From Neisseria meningitidis (lineage in GTDB: Bacteria > Pseudomonadota > Gammaproteobacteria > Burkholderiales > Neisseriaceae): a DNA stretch of 64,000 nt. The notes beneath the pieces are model-generated. The model was given only the letters and a program-made list of their open reading frames with translations, did no database searches and was not told the origin of the DNA. Location: assembly GCF_900638555.1 (NCBI RefSeq), contig NZ_LR134525.1:2122099-2186098 (forward strand). The letters run 5' to 3'. This document shows positions 18,230 to 28,039 of this stretch, piece after piece. Each line of letters starts with the position of its first letter. The first letter of the stretch is position 1. Position numbers and translations under genes: made by a program.

Positions 18230-18814
18230 TTATTTCAGCAGGTTTTTCAAAGCAAGGCGCACGCCTTCGCCCACGTCCGTCCCCTCCGGAACGCCTTTGA
18301 CCGCCGCTTTTGCTTCGCGTTCGCTGTAACCCAGCGCAAGCAGCGTGCCGACGATGTCTTCCGTTTCGTCGGCGGCGGGTGCGGCGGCAAACAGCCCGTC
18401 CGTTACCGCATGCGTGACCAGCTTGCCGCGCAGTTCCAAAACCATGCGTTCGGCGGTTTTTTTGCCGATTCCCGGGGCGGAGGAGAGGCGTTTGACATCT
18501 TCTTCTGCAACCGCCTGCGCCAGCTCGTCTGCCGTCATCGCCGACAAAATGCCCAAAGCCGTTTTCGCGCCGATGCCGCCGACCTTGATCAGTTGGCGGA
18601 ATGTTTTGCGTTCTTCCGCAGTGGCAAAACCAAATAAAAGATGTGCGTCTTCCCGAATGATAAGCTGGGTAAACAGTTGTACGCTTTCACCCACGGGCGG
18701 CAGGTTGTAGAAGGTCTGCATCGATACGTCGGCCTCATAGCCGACACCGTTGACATCGATGACGATTTGCGGAGGGTTTTTTTCAACCAGTTTGCCGGTC
18801 AGTCTGCTGATCAT
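18230..18814 (-). CDS. ruvA: Holliday junction branch migration protein RuvA
   Basis: RuvA tetramers bind Holliday junctions and direct the RuvB motor. The 194-residue protein starts [12 protein letters not shown] and has the OB fold, two helix-hairpin-helix repeats ([13 protein letters not shown] and [15 protein letters not shown]) and the C-terminal RuvB-binding domain ([12 protein letters not shown]). Length is normal. ATG 18814 fits the family start; the upstream in-frame ATG 18844 is not needed. ruvB is not adjacent. Confidence 0.96.
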   Translation of the reverse strand: MISRLTGKLVEKNPPQIVIDVNGVGYEADVSMQTFYNLPPVGESVQLFTQLIIREDAHLLFGFATAEERKTFRQLIKVGGIGAKTALGILSAMTADELAQAVAEEDVKRLSSAPGIGKKTAERMVLELRGKLVTHAVTDGLFAAAPAADETEDIVGTLLALGYSEREAKAAVKGVPEGTDVGEGVRLALKNLLK

Positions 18815-18845
18815 GTATGCCGAATCCTGAAGTGTCGGGTGCAAA

Positions 18846-18880
18846 ATGCCGTCTGAAACCGGTTCGGGCTTCAGACGGCA
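18846..18880 (-). terminator. Inverted DUS terminator
   Basis: ATGCCGTCTGAA (18846-18857) and TTCAGACGGCA (18870-18880) form a hairpin just after the PepSY gene on the minus strand. Confidence 0.7.
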
Positions 18881-18895
18881 CGGATTGTATCAAAT

Positions 18896-19222
18896 TCAGT
18901 CGTCGCGGCGGGAGGAAATCACGCGGCCGGTACGGGCATCGACAACGACTTTGTATTCCTGTCCGTTTTTGACGATTTCGACATCATAGTGCGGACGGCC
19001 GTTGTCGTGTTCGAGATCGATGTCGGTGATTTTGCCGCCGACACGCGCCAACGCTGCTTTTTCGGCTTGGGCGCGGCTGATGATTTTGTCTTGTTTGCTG
19101 TGTTGGTGTGCGGCGTGTCCGTGGTCGTCATCGCCGTGTCCGTCGTGGTGGGCGAGTGCGGGGGCGGAAATGCCCATCAGTGCGGTTGCGGCGGCGGTCA
19201 AGAGAAGGCGTTTGAAGTTCAT
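18896..19222 (-). CDS. Periplasmic PepSY-domain protein, His-rich
   Basis: The 108-residue precursor has a Sec signal peptide (MNFKRLLLTAAATALMGISAPALA) and a histidine/aspartate-rich segment (HHDGHGDDDHGHAAHQH) that could bind metal. A PepSY domain follows, with ISRAQAEKAALARV and YDVEIVKNGQEYKVVVDARTG. PepSY proteins are often linked to peptidase inhibition or metal/redox functions; nothing more specific can be read. AGGAGC lies 7 bases upstream of ATG 19222. rlpA lies directly upstream on the same strand. Confidence 0.85.
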   Translation of the reverse strand: MNFKRLLLTAAATALMGISAPALAHHDGHGDDDHGHAAHQHSKQDKIISRAQAEKAALARVGGKITDIDLEHDNGRPHYDVEIVKNGQEYKVVVDARTGRVISSRRDD

Positions 19223-19275
19223 GTTTTGCTCCTGCGAAGTATCTGGTGGTGTTTGAAGGACGTAAAGGCGGGACA

Positions 19276-19995
19276 TCAACCGGCGGTTAATACCGCCCGA
19301 ACCATACCGCGCGCCTGAGCTTCGGCCTCGGCGGCGCGTTCCTGCGAGGCAAACGGTCCCATTTTGACGACGTATTCGTAACGGCGTTTTTCAACCGAGA
19401 GGTTCGGGTTTGATGCCGATGAAGCCAGGTTTTGGGCGGCTTGGTTCAGATAGGCTTGTGCTTCGTGTTCCGTACCGAAAGATTTCAAGTCGATGAAGAT
19501 GTCTTTGTTTTCGGCAACCGGTGCGGATTGGCCCGGGACGATTTGTTCGATTTTGACGTGCGCCGTCCCTTGGTTGACAAAGCCCAATTTTTGCGCGGCG
19601 GCTTTGGATACGTCGATGATGCGGTTGCCGTGGAAGGGGCCGCGGTCGTTGACGCGGACGATGACGCTTTTGCCGTTTTTGGTATTGGTTACGCGCACAT
19701 AGCTGGGGATGGGCAGGGTTTTGTGGGCGGCGGTAAAGGCGTTCATATCGTATCGTTCTCCGCCGGAAGTTTTGCGCCCGTGAAACCTGCCGCCGTACCA
19801 CGAGGCGTTGCCGGTTTGCGTGAATTCGGCGACTTGGTTTTTCGGCGTGTAGCGTTTTCCGGCGACTTTGTAGCTGCGGTTGGCGGAGGCGTGCAGTTTT
19901 TCTGCCCTGACCACTGCGTCGGCGGATGCCGTCTGAAAGGAATGTATGCCGAATGCGGCGGTGAGGAGGAAAAGGGTTTTTCGGGTTAAAGTCAA
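19276..19995 (-). CDS. rlpA: Septal ring lytic transglycosylase RlpA family protein
   Basis: RlpA proteins cut naked glycan strands at the division septum. The 239-residue protein has a signal peptide (LFLLTAAFGIHS), a double-psi beta-barrel domain with ASWYGGRFHGRKTSGG and VRVNDRGPFHGNRIIDVS, and a C-terminal SPOR domain (YEYVVKMGPFASQERAAEA) that binds denuded peptidoglycan. No lipobox cysteine is seen after the signal, unlike E. coli RlpA. A DUS within the signal region encodes FQTAS. Confidence 0.9.
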   Translation of the reverse strand: MTLTRKTLFLLTAAFGIHSFQTASADAVVRAEKLHASANRSYKVAGKRYTPKNQVAEFTQTGNASWYGGRFHGRKTSGGERYDMNAFTAAHKTLPIPSYVRVTNTKNGKSVIVRVNDRGPFHGNRIIDVSKAAAQKLGFVNQGTAHVKIEQIVPGQSAPVAENKDIFIDLKSFGTEHEAQAYLNQAAQNLASSASNPNLSVEKRRYEYVVKMGPFASQERAAEAEAQARGMVRAVLTAG

Positions 19996-20046
19996 AACGT
20001 GTTCCGTTCTTGAGTTGAAGACGAATGGGCATCATGCCCTACGGAC

Positions 20047-20088
20047 ACGTTCCGAACCGCTGCACGCTGCGGCAGCGGTTCGGAATGT
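20047..20088 (-). terminator. Strong non-DUS hairpin between trmL and rlpA
   Basis: ACGTTCCGAACCGCTGC (20047-20063) pairs with GCAGCGGTTCGGAATGT (20072-20088), a 17-bp stem with one G:T wobble and an 8-nt loop. It follows the trmL stop on the minus strand but lacks a clear T run, so it may be a terminator or an RNA-stabilising structure. Confidence 0.55.
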
Positions 20089-20122
20089 ATCCGAACGGTT
20101 TTCAGAAGGCATGAACTTGCGT

Positions 20123-20587
20123 TCAAACGCCGCCTGCGTAACCGTGTTGCCGCCACGCTTCAAAGAGAATCACGGCAACGGTATTGGAAAGGTTCATACT
20201 CCGGCTGCCGGGCTGCATGGGCAGGCGGATTTTTTGCGCGGCGGGCAGGCTGTCGAGGATGTCGGCAGGCAGTCCGCGCGTTTCCGGCCCGAACAGTAAA
20301 ACGTCGCCTTTTTGAAACGCGGTTTCATCGGGGCGCGCCGTGCCTTTGGTGGTCAGGGCGAAAATGCGCCTGCCTGCGAGTGCCTTGAGGCAGTCGTCGA
20401 AGTTTTCGTACACCGTCAGGCTGGCGAATTCGTGGTAGTCGAGCCCGGCGCGTTTCATTTTGGCGGAATCCAATGGGAAGCCGAGCGGTTTGACAAGGTG
20501 CAAATCCGCGCCGGTATTGGCGCACAGGCGGATGATGTTGCCCGTGTTCGGCGGGATTTCCGGCTGGTATAAAACGATGGTAAACAT
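20123..20587 (-). CDS. trmL: tRNA (cytidine/uridine-2'-O-)-methyltransferase TrmL
   Basis: TrmL is a SPOUT methyltransferase that methylates the wobble ribose of certain leucine tRNAs. The 154-residue protein has the typical short length, N-terminal YQPEIPPNTGNIIRLCANTG, the knot motifs LLFGPETRGLP and LPMQPGSRSMNLSNTVAV. ATG 20587 begins MFTIVLYQPEIPPN; an in-frame ATG three codons earlier is less typical of the family. Confidence 0.94.
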   Translation of the reverse strand: MFTIVLYQPEIPPNTGNIIRLCANTGADLHLVKPLGFPLDSAKMKRAGLDYHEFASLTVYENFDDCLKALAGRRIFALTTKGTARPDETAFQKGDVLLFGPETRGLPADILDSLPAAQKIRLPMQPGSRSMNLSNTVAVILFEAWRQHGYAGGV

Positions 20588-20651
20588 AAATATCAATCAC
20601 TTATAGGCGCGTAACCTTGCCACAAGGCGGATGGGGTGTCAAAAAATTTAG

Positions 20652-21377
20652 TTATTTTTTCATTGGCGTGCGTGCCAGCGTCCAGCAGCAGATTCGGTTT
20701 GCGCCCGATTTTTTCAGCGTCTTTGCCAATTCGTCCAGCGTCGCGCCGGTGGTAAAGACATCGTCGATTAACAGAATATTACAGTTTTCCGGTATCGGTG
20801 TGCGGATTTCAAAGGCGTTTTTGATGTTTCGCCGCCGTTCGCCGCCTTTGAGCGTGCTTTGCGGCGGACGGTGGTGTCGGAATACGGTGTGTCGGGGCAG
20901 TATCTGCCAGCCGTAGCGTTGTGCCAACAACCCGACGATGCTTTCACTTTGGTTGAAGCCGCGTTGCAGCAGCCGCTCCCTGCTTAGCGGTACGGGCAGG
21001 ACGAAATCGAAACATTCGTCTGCAAGCCGGTCGGGCGGATTCTGCATCATCAGGTCTGCCAGCGGCTGCACCATGCTCAAATCAGCCAAGTGCTTCAGCG
21101 CGTGTATCATATTGCTGACGGGCGGTTCGTAATGCAGCGAAGCCCACATCCGGTCGAATGCGGGCGGTTTTTTCTGACAGCCGCCGCACACCGCGCCGCC
21201 TTGAACGTGCATGAAACACAGGGGGCAGCTGTTTGCCGCGTCGGTGCGGTATGCCGCCAAATCGTCGCGGCAGCCGGCGCAGATGCCGTCTGAAACGCCG
21301 GACGAACCGTGGCATAATACGCAACGCCTGATAGTGGGCGCGTCTGCGATGCGCCGCCAACAAGAGAGAAAATCCAT
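20652..21377 (-). CDS. comF: ComF family protein (phosphoribosyltransferase-like)
   Basis: ComF proteins combine an N-terminal zinc-finger-like cysteine cluster with a phosphoribosyltransferase fold and are often needed for uptake or processing of transforming DNA. The 241-residue protein shows cysteine pairs CVLCHG, CAGC, CPLC and CGGC, then [17 protein letters not shown] and the PRPP-loop motif [16 protein letters not shown]. Two starts are possible, ATG 21377 (MDFLSCW) and ATG 21392. The first shares the palindrome CATG with the bioH start on the other strand. A competence role fits this naturally transformable genus but is inferred. Confidence 0.88.
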   Translation of the reverse strand: MDFLSCWRRIADAPTIRRCVLCHGSSGVSDGICAGCRDDLAAYRTDAANSCPLCFMHVQGGAVCGGCQKKPPAFDRMWASLHYEPPVSNMIHALKHLADLSMVQPLADLMMQNPPDRLADECFDFVLPVPLSRERLLQRGFNQSESIVGLLAQRYGWQILPRHTVFRHHRPPQSTLKGGERRRNIKNAFEIRTPIPENCNILLIDDVFTTGATLDELAKTLKKSGANRICCWTLARTPMKK

Positions 21378-22287
21378 GCCTGATGCCGTCAAAAAAGTTT
21401 ACCTGATACACGGTTGGGGGGCGAACCGCCACGTGTTCGACGATTTGATGCCGCGCCTGCCTGCAACGTGGCCGGTGTCCGCCGTCGATTTGCCCGGACA
21501 CGGCGACGCGCCCTTCGCGCAACCCTTCGATATTGAGGCAGCCGCCGACGCTGTTGCCGCGCAAATCGATACGCCCGCCGACATTCTCGGCTGGTCGCTC
21601 GGCGGATTGGTCGCGCTGTATCTGGCGGCGCGCCATCCCGACAAAGTCCGTTCGCTCTGCCTGACGGCGAGTTTCGCACGGCTGACGGCTGACGAAGACT
21701 ATCCCGAAGGGCTTGCCGCGCCTGCATTGGGCAAAATGGTCGGCGCGTTCCGAACGGATTATGCCAAACATATCAAACAGTTTCTACAACTCCAGCTTTT
21801 GCACACGCCTGATGCGGACGGAATCATAGGCAGAATCCTGCCCGATTTGGCGCGCTGCGGCACGCCCTCCGCCTTACAGGAAGCTTTGGACGCGGCGGAA
21901 AGGGCGGATGCGCGGCATTTGTTGGACAAGATAGATGTTCCGGTACTGCTGGTGTTCGGCGGCAAAGACGCGATTACGCCGCCGCGCATGGGCGAGTATC
22001 TGCACCGCCGTTTGAAGGGCAGCAGGCTGGTTGTGATGGAAAAGGCGGCACACGCGCCGTTTTTGAGCCACGCGGAAGCGTTTGCCGCGCTGTACCGCGA
22101 CTTTGTTGAAGGGGTTTTAGATGAACCATCAGGACGCACGCTGGCAGGTTTACCGCCATCTTGCCGAACATGCCGACCAACGCCTGACACTCGTCCGCAA
22201 CGCGCCCAAACATATCCTGCTTGCCGGGGCGGATGCGGACATCAGCCGCAGCCTGCTGGCGAAACGCTATCCGCAGGCGGTATTTGA
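21376..22287 (+). CDS. bioH: Pimeloyl-ACP methyl ester carboxylesterase BioH, C-terminally extended
   Basis: BioH removes the methyl group from pimeloyl-ACP methyl ester in biotin synthesis. The alpha/beta hydrolase core shows [10 protein letters not shown], nucleophile GWSLGG (Ser74), the acid in FGGKDAITP and the catalytic His in [13 protein letters not shown] 21376 begins [13 protein letters not shown]. The core ends near residue 250 at GVL, where bioC begins. The reading frame then continues 167 bases into bioC, adding about 50 residues unlike any hydrolase. In another frame a TAG lies directly before the bioC ATG, so the tail may come from an indel or may be native in this lineage. bioC follows as partner. 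Confidence 0.88.
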   Translation: MPDAVKKVYLIHGWGANRHVFDDLMPRLPATWPVSAVDLPGHGDAPFAQPFDIEAAADAVAAQIDTPADILGWSLGGLVALYLAARHPDKVRSLCLTASFARLTADEDYPEGLAAPALGKMVGAFRTDYAKHIKQFLQLQLLHTPDADGIIGRILPDLARCGTPSALQEALDAAERADARHLLDKIDVPVLLVFGGKDAITPPRMGEYLHRRLKGSRLVVMEKAAHAPFLSHAEAFAALYRDFVEGVLDEPSGRTLAGLPPSCRTCRPTPDTRPQRAQTYPACRGGCGHQPQPAGETLSAGGI

Positions 22288-22909
22288 AGAATACGATTCC
22301 CGTGCGGATTTTTTGGCGGCGGCGGCAGCCGCGCGCAAAGGCGGTTTTTGGCAAAGGTTTGCGGGTAAGGGCGTGGTGCAGCACTGCCAATCCCCGACCG
22401 CGCCGCTGCCCGAAGCGTGTGCCGATATGTTGTGGTCGAATCTCGGACTGTTGGCGGCGGAAAGCATCGTCCCCGTGCTGCAAAATTGGGCGCGCGCGCT
22501 GAAGACGGACGGGCTGCTGTTTTTCACCTGCTTCGGGCGCGATACCTTGGCGGAACTGAAATGCCGTCTGAAAGAAAACGGCATTGAAAGCCGCAGTGTG
22601 ATGTTTCCCGATATGCACGACTTGGGCGATATGCTTGCTGAAAACGGGTTTTACGACCCCGTTACCGATACGGCGAAGCTGGTGTTGGATTACAAAAAGG
22701 CGGAAACGTTTTGGGCGGATATGGACACGCTGGGCATCTGGCGGGCGATGGCGTGGAACGATGAAAACGCCGCGCGTTCGTGTGTCGGGACAATATTTGA
22801 GCGGGAAGGCGGTTTGGGCATTACGCTGGAAACGGTGTACGGACACGCCGTGAAAAAACTGATGCTGCCGCAGGGGGAGAACGTGGTGCAGTTTTTTCCG
22901 AAGAGATGA
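22121..22909 (+). CDS. bioC: Malonyl-ACP O-methyltransferase BioC
   Basis: BioC methylates malonyl-ACP to start pimelate synthesis. The 262-residue protein is a class I SAM methyltransferase of a divergent type. The N-terminus [21 protein letters not shown] corresponds to motif I, and [19 protein letters not shown] and [18 protein letters not shown] match the BioC pattern around motifs IV and V. Identity is supported by linkage to bioH. Its ATG lies inside the long bioH frame. A DUS near 22562 encodes CRLKE in frame. Confidence 0.82.
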   Translation: MNHQDARWQVYRHLAEHADQRLTLVRNAPKHILLAGADADISRSLLAKRYPQAVFEEYDSRADFLAAAAAARKGGFWQRFAGKGVVQHCQSPTAPLPEACADMLWSNLGLLAAESIVPVLQNWARALKTDGLLFFTCFGRDTLAELKCRLKENGIESRSVMFPDMHDLGDMLAENGFYDPVTDTAKLVLDYKKAETFWADMDTLGIWRAMAWNDENAARSCVGTIFEREGGLGITLETVYGHAVKKLMLPQGENVVQFFPKR

Positions 22910-22916
22910 TGTGCAG

Positions 22917-22953
22917 ATGCCGTCTGAAGCTGTTTCCAAGTTTCAGACGGCAT
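22917..22953 (+). terminator. Inverted DUS terminator after bioC
   Basis: ATGCCGTCTGAA (22917-22928) and TTCAGACGGCAT (22942-22953) form a hairpin 8 bp after the bioC stop. Confidence 0.72.
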
Positions 22954-22990
22954 CTGTCTGTGAAAACCGATAGAAATAAAGGAAATGCCG

Positions 22991-23611
22991 ATGTATGCCG
23001 ATGCCGGAGACGTATATTGCGTCTATAACTTCAGACTGAAGCAGTACACTGCCTGCCAGGTTACCCGAGTTGAAGAACACGGTGGGAAAAAAGCATATGC
23101 AACCCTGCTGGCTTTGGACTGGCAGGGCAACAAACCGCTTGGGGCGGCGGAGCTGGCGGATTTGAAACCGCTTTACAAAGACTTTATGTATTGGGAACGC
23201 GGTCTGCACATGTATAAGGCAAGTGCCGTCGTGCCGACGGGATATGTACGGGTTGGGAATACCGCGCCGCTGGTCGGCGAAGACACGCAACGGTATGCCT
23301 CTTTTTGGGGCGACGGCTACGACGTGTACCGTCAGTTGAGATGGCAGCAGATACCCGAAAAACAGAGAAAGGCATTCAAAAAAGCCGCCAAAAGCAAAAA
23401 GACCGTGATGTTTGCCGGACGGGAATACGGCATATCCAAACAGAATTTGAGCGATGTTTGGGATGATTTTGAAAACGCGATGGAACTGAAGGCGTTTCCC
23501 TGCCTGTCTTCGCTGTTTCTGACCAAATGGCATAAAAATCTATATGATAGTGGATTAACAAAAACCAGTACGGCGTTGCCTCGCCTTAGCTCAAAGAGAA
23601 CGATTCTCTAA
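22991..23611 (+). CDS. Hypothetical protein whose C-terminus is encoded by a Correia element
   Basis: I do not recognise the family. The 206-residue product has no signal peptide or membrane helix and is rich in aromatic and basic residues. It begins [19 protein letters not shown], which suggests a small soluble domain. ATG 22991 has AAGGA 7 bases upstream; ATG 22985 is too close to that site. The last 20 or so residues, from about [14 protein letters not shown] onward, are read from the left end of a Correia element that begins near 23547, so the native C-terminus is probably lost or replaced. It stands alone after the bioHC terminator. Confidence 0.7.
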   Translation: MYADAGDVYCVYNFRLKQYTACQVTRVEEHGGKKAYATLLALDWQGNKPLGAAELADLKPLYKDFMYWERGLHMYKASAVVPTGYVRVGNTAPLVGEDTQRYASFWGDGYDVYRQLRWQQIPEKQRKAFKKAAKSKKTVMFAGREYGISKQNLSDVWDDFENAMELKAFPCLSSLFLTKWHKNLYDSGLTKTSTALPRLSSKRTIL

Positions 23612-23700
23612 GGTGCTGAAGCACCAAGTGAATCGGTTCCGTACTATTTGTACTGTCTGCGGCTTCGCCGCCTTGTCCTGATTTTTGTTAATCCACTATA
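23547..23700. repeat. Correia repeat enclosed element (CREE), about 154 bp
   Basis: The element has the terminal inverted repeats ATAGTGGATTAACAAAAACC at the left and the complement ending AATCCACTATA at the right. The internal sequence (GAACGATTCTCTAAGGTGCTG) is shared with the other three copies in this window. It is a full-length type. Its left end forms the 3' part of the preceding reading frame. The right end, TTGTCC followed by TATAAA, could act as an outward promoter, as reported for other Correia elements. Confidence 0.95.
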
Positions 23701-23726
23701 AAAACAGGAATTTTTAAATAGAGGCA

Positions 23727-23764
23727 ATGCCGTCTGAAACTTGGTAACGGGCTTCAGACGGCAT
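23727..23764 (-). terminator. Inverted DUS terminator at recQ 3' end
   Basis: ATGCCGTCTGAA (23727-23738) and TTCAGACGGCAT (23753-23764) form a hairpin. The right copy also provides the last recQ codons and its TGA stop. Confidence 0.75.
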
Positions 23765-26054
23765 TTCGTTCCAATACCGCCAACACCGCCGCACCGTAAC
23801 GTGCGGCTTTTTCTTCGCCTACGCCGTATACGGCGGCAAGCTCCGCCAAGCCTTCCGGCTGTTTGGCGGCAATGGCGCGCAGTGCGGCTTTGCTGAGAAT
23901 GCGGTAGGGTTCGGACTGTTCGTGTTTTGCCGTTTCGCCGCACCATTGGATCAGGGCGCGCATCAGGCGGCGTTTGCGTTTGGCGGTTTCATCGATGCCG
24001 TCTGAAAACGGACGGCAGACGGCGAGGATGTCCCGTCCGTATTTGGCGGCGCGTACGCTGCCCAAGCCGTGTACGCCTTCGAGGTCGGTTTCGGTTTCGG
24101 GCGTATCGGCAAGCATATCGGCAAGGCTTTCGTCGGAGAGGACGGCATGCAGGGCGCAGTTTTCCGCCCTTGCCTGTTCATACCGCCAGGCCTCGAGTTT
24201 TTGACGCAGTTGTTGTTCGCGTTCGGTTTGCGGACGGATGACCGCGTCGCGGCTGAAGCCGGCGGCGTTGCGGCAGACTTCGAGTATGCCGTGTCCGAAA
24301 CGTTCGGTTTTGGCTTCGCCCAAGCCGTAGATGTCGTGCAGCCCGTTGAGGTTTTGCGGCATTTTTTCGACAAGGTCGCGCAGGGTTTTGTCGCCGAAAA
24401 TCATATAGGCGGGGATGCCTTCGGCTTCTGCCTGTTTCATACGCCAAACGCGCAATGCCTGCCACAGGCGTTCTTCGCGTTCGGTACGCAGCCAGTTGTC
24501 TTTGAGGGTGCGGGCGGCGGGCTTGTCGCGCTTGAGCGGACGCAGCATCACTTCGGTTTCGCCTTTGAGGACTTTTTTGGCGGCTTCGGTCAGTTGCAAT
24601 GCCTGATATCGGGTAATGTTGACGGTGAGGTAGCCGAGGCTGATACACTGGCGGATGACGCTGCGCCATTCTTTGTCGGACAACTCCGTACCGATGCCGA
24701 ATGTGGACAGTTGTTCGTGCCGGTTGCCGCGTATCCAATCGTCGCTTTTACCTCGCAAAAGGTTGGTGATGTAACCGGCGGCAAAACGTTGTCCGGCGCG
24801 GTACACGCAGCTGAGTAATTTTTGCACCAACACCGTGCCGTCAAACCGTACGGGCGGATGCAGGCAGTTGTCGCAATGGCCGCAGGGTTCGGATGCTTCG
24901 CCGAAATGTTTGAGCAGCAGTACGCGGCGGCAGGCGGCGGTTTCGCAGACGGCAAGCATGGCATCGAGTTTTTGCATTTCGATTTGCTTTTGCACCTCGT
25001 CGCTGTTGCCTTCGGCAATCCGTTCGCGCAGCAACACCCAATCGTTCAAACCGTAACACAGCCAGCTCGCGGCAGGCAGCCCGTCCCGGCCGGCACGCCC
25101 CGATTCCTGATAGAAATGTTCGACACTCTGGGGCATATCGAGATGGGCGACAAAGCGCACGTCGGGTTTGTCTATGCCCATGCCGAACGCCACGGTCGCC
25201 ACCACGATAATATTGTCTTCATGCGTAAAGCGGCGTTGGTTTTCCTCGCGCACGTCCATACTCAGACCGGCATGATACGGAATCGCGTTTAATCCGTTTT
25301 CACGCAAAAACTGTGCCACATCTTCCACCTTTTTGCGGCTTAAACAATACACAATGCCGCTTTGCCCCGTCATTTCTTTGCGGATGAATTCAAGCAGTTG
25401 TTTTTTGCCGTTGTTTTTTTCGATAACCTGATAATAAATATTCGGGCGGTCAAAGCTGGAGACAAATTCGTGCGCGTCGTCCAAGTGCAGATAATGCTTG
25501 ATGTCGGCGCGCGTGGCGGCATCGGCGGTGGCGGTCAGGGCGATGCGCGGGACGTTCGGATAGCGTTCGGCAAGCATGCCGAGCTGTTGGTATTCGGGGC
25601 GGAAATCGTGTCCCCACTGGCTGACGCAGTGCGCTTCGTCAATGGCGAACAGGCTGACGGTTTGTTGGTCGAGAAAACGCAAAAAGCGGTCGGTAACCAA
25701 GCGTTCCGGTGCGACATAAAGCAGTTTCAGACGGCATTGGGCAAGCTTGTCGGCAATCTCGCGCGCTTCATCTGCCGATGTGCCGCTGTTGACTGCCGCC
25801 GCTTCGATGCCGGCGGCGTGCAGGTTTGCCACTTGGTCGTTCATCAACGCAATCAGCGGCGATACGACAACCGCCACGCCTTCGCACATCAGCGCGGGAA
25901 TCTGGTAACACAAAGACTTGCCGCCGCCCGTCGGCATCAGCACCGTCAAACTCCCGCCGCCTGCCAAAGTATTGATGACAGCCTCCTGCCTGCCGCGAAA
26001 TTCGGGATAACCGAATACTTCGTGCAAAATCTGTTTGGCGGTCGGTCGGTGCAT
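23754..26054 (-). CDS. recQ: ATP-dependent DNA helicase RecQ with three HRDC domains
   Basis: RecQ unwinds DNA 3' to 5' and in Neisseria supports recombination, pilin variation and repair. The 766-residue protein has the helicase core (Walker [24 protein letters not shown]), a zinc-binding region with [12 protein letters not shown] and CGHCDNC, and a winged helix. Three tandem HRDC domains follow, each with its own hairpin: [24 protein letters not shown] and [13 protein letters not shown]. coli RecQ has one HRDC domain. ATG 26054 begins [10 protein letters not shown]. The C-terminal residues NAV and the stop codon are read from a DUS. Confidence 0.95.
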   Translation of the reverse strand: MHRPTAKQILHEVFGYPEFRGRQEAVINTLAGGGSLTVLMPTGGGKSLCYQIPALMCEGVAVVVSPLIALMNDQVANLHAAGIEAAAVNSGTSADEAREIADKLAQCRLKLLYVAPERLVTDRFLRFLDQQTVSLFAIDEAHCVSQWGHDFRPEYQQLGMLAERYPNVPRIALTATADAATRADIKHYLHLDDAHEFVSSFDRPNIYYQVIEKNNGKKQLLEFIRKEMTGQSGIVYCLSRKKVEDVAQFLRENGLNAIPYHAGLSMDVREENQRRFTHEDNIIVVATVAFGMGIDKPDVRFVAHLDMPQSVEHFYQESGRAGRDGLPAASWLCYGLNDWVLLRERIAEGNSDEVQKQIEMQKLDAMLAVCETAACRRVLLLKHFGEASEPCGHCDNCLHPPVRFDGTVLVQKLLSCVYRAGQRFAAGYITNLLRGKSDDWIRGNRHEQLSTFGIGTELSDKEWRSVIRQCISLGYLTVNITRYQALQLTEAAKKVLKGETEVMLRPLKRDKPAARTLKDNWLRTEREERLWQALRVWRMKQAEAEGIPAYMIFGDKTLRDLVEKMPQNLNGLHDIYGLGEAKTERFGHGILEVCRNAAGFSRDAVIRPQTEREQQLRQKLEAWRYEQARAENCALHAVLSDESLADMLADTPETETDLEGVHGLGSVRAAKYGRDILAVCRPFSDGIDETAKRKRRLMRALIQWCGETAKHEQSEPYRILSKAALRAIAAKQPEGLAELAAVYGVGEEKAARYGAAVLAVLERNAV

Positions 26055-26118
26055 GATGGTTCCGTGCTCGGTAAGGATGTTGATCGGTCGGCGGCAATAT
26101 GCCGTCTGAAATCGGGAT

Positions 26119-26901
26119 TTAGAAGAGTTTGCCCACTTCCGCCTCAATATCGCCGGCACGCATGAACGTTTCGCCGATCAGGAAGGTGTGCACACCGCGC
26201 GATTGCATAAATTCCACATCCGCCTTGCCTGTAATGCCGCTTTCGGTTACGACGGTTTTGCCTTCCAGCGCGGGCAGCAGCGACAGGGTTTGGTCGAGGG
26301 AGACTTCAAAAGTCCTCAGGTTGCGGTTGTTTACGCCCCACAACGGCGTGGTCAGGTTGCGGCATTTTTCCAATTCGGTTTCATCGTGCAGCTCGAGCAG
26401 GACGGTCATGCCCAATTCGTGCGCCACCGCTTCAAAGCGTTCCAATTGTTCCTGTTCCAGTGCTGCGGCAATCAGCAGGACGGCATCCGCCCCCCATGCG
26501 CGCGCCTGATAAACCTGGTATTCGTCGATGATGAAGTCTTTGCGCAGCACGGGCAGCGATACGGCTTCGCGCGCCTGTTTGAGGTATTCGGGCGAACCTT
26601 GGAAATAGGGTTCGTCGGTCAGTACGGACAAACACGCCGCTCCGGCGTTTTCATAGGCGCGTGCAATCTCGGGCGGTCGGAAGTCTGGACGGATCAGGCC
26701 TTTGCTCGGGCTTGCCTTTTTGATTTCGGCAATGACAGCGGGCAGGTTTAGACGGTGTTTGCCGCGTATCGAATCGATGAAGCTGCGGACGGGCGGTGCG
26801 TTTTCGGCAAGTGCGCGGATGTGTTCGGCGTTGACGGCGGCTTTTTGGGCGGCAACTTCCTGTGCTTTGGTGGCAAGGATTTTATTGAGGATGTCGGTCA
26901 T
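26119..26901 (-). CDS. trpC: Indole-3-glycerol phosphate synthase
   Basis: TrpC closes the indole ring in tryptophan synthesis. The 260-residue TIM barrel contains [58 protein letters not shown] and TESGI, all typical of the family. Length is normal for a monofunctional enzyme. It is not next to other trp genes here. recQ lies downstream on the same strand and the YheT gene upstream. Confidence 0.96.
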   Translation of the reverse strand: MTDILNKILATKAQEVAAQKAAVNAEHIRALAENAPPVRSFIDSIRGKHRLNLPAVIAEIKKASPSKGLIRPDFRPPEIARAYENAGAACLSVLTDEPYFQGSPEYLKQAREAVSLPVLRKDFIIDEYQVYQARAWGADAVLLIAAALEQEQLERFEAVAHELGMTVLLELHDETELEKCRNLTTPLWGVNNRNLRTFEVSLDQTLSLLPALEGKTVVTESGITGKADVEFMQSRGVHTFLIGETFMRAGDIEAEVGKLF

Positions 26902-26951
26902 GTCGGGCTCCGTATTCGTCTGGGGAAAGGGGGAATATTAGCATCAAACCG

Positions 26952-27908
26952 TTAACGACTGTTTGTGCGGAAGCTGTCGAAATAGGACAGGACGGTCTGC
27001 GGCAGCCATTGCAGGTGCAGCCTGCCGCCGGTGCTGCTGACAAAGCCGACATGACCACCGTGTGCAGGTTGGAACAGGGTAACGGCTTCGGACACTTCGT
27101 CCGGTGTCGGCAGCGCTTCGGGCGGCAGGAAGGGGTCGTTGGCGGCATTGAGCAGGAGCAGCGGTTTGGCAACGTGTTTGAGCAGCGGTTTGCAGGAAGT
27201 TTGGCGGTAGTAGTCGTGCCGATCGGCAAAGCCGTGCAGCGGTGCGGTGAAGCGGTCGTCAAACTCGCCCAGTGTTTTGCACCCTGCGGCAAATGCCGTC
27301 TGAAAACCTTGGAGCGACCGTGCTTTGGGTATCAGTGTGCGGAGGAAGTAGCGCGTGTAGAGCAGCCGTGTGATGCCGCTGTCGAAGCGGTTGCCTGCCG
27401 CCTCTGCATCGACGGGTGCGGAGATGACGGCGGCGGCTTGCGGCAGCGCGTTTTCGCCCTGTTCGCCCAAATATTTTGCCAGCGCGTTGCCGCCCAGCGA
27501 TACGCCGACGGCGTATATTTCACGGTAACGCGCGGCGAGCGTGTCCAAAGTGAAGGCGATTTCGGCGGTATCGCCCAAGTGGTAGAACACCGGGGCGGTG
27601 TTCGCTACGCCGCCGCAGCTGCGGAAATGGACGACTGCGCCGTGCCAACCGCGGCTGCGTACCGCGAGCATCAGTTCGACCGCGTAATGGCTGCGGCTGC
27701 TTCCTTCCAAACCGTGAAACAGCACGACCAGCGGCGCATCGGGCGAAATGCCGTCTGAAAAATCGTAGGCGACTTTGGTTTTACCCGTGCTGTCGGGAAG
27801 CAGCTCGCGGCGGTATGTGGGTGCGGGGCGTTGCAGGAATTTGGCGGCAATCGTGTCGGCATTGCCGTTGCGGAGGAAAAAGGGCGTGTCCGGCGGTGTT
27901 AAAATCAT
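26952..27908 (-). CDS. YheT family alpha/beta hydrolase
   Basis: The 318-residue protein matches the YheT/ABHD-type hydrolase family. It has the oxyanion segment LFHGLEGSSRSHY, the nucleophile elbow GVSLGGNALAKYLGE, a late aspartate in NAANDPFLP, and the histidine in HGGHVGF. The natural substrate is not known; relatives act as esterases. A DUS at about 27751 encodes FSDGIS in frame and another near 27296 encodes FQTAF. It is upstream of trpC on the minus strand. Confidence 0.88.
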   Translation of the reverse strand: MILTPPDTPFFLRNGNADTIAAKFLQRPAPTYRRELLPDSTGKTKVAYDFSDGISPDAPLVVLFHGLEGSSRSHYAVELMLAVRSRGWHGAVVHFRSCGGVANTAPVFYHLGDTAEIAFTLDTLAARYREIYAVGVSLGGNALAKYLGEQGENALPQAAAVISAPVDAEAAGNRFDSGITRLLYTRYFLRTLIPKARSLQGFQTAFAAGCKTLGEFDDRFTAPLHGFADRHDYYRQTSCKPLLKHVAKPLLLLNAANDPFLPPEALPTPDEVSEAVTLFQPAHGGHVGFVSSTGGRLHLQWLPQTVLSYFDSFRTNSR

Positions 27909-28039
27909 AAGGTATCGGTTTTCTTGTTTTCAGACGGCATTGATGATGCGGCAGCCCGTCCGGCTGGTGCGGACGTGGGGGATGCGCGCCCGAATATAGG
28001 CGTGGAAAAGCGTTTGCCGAAAAAGGATATCGGCATCGG

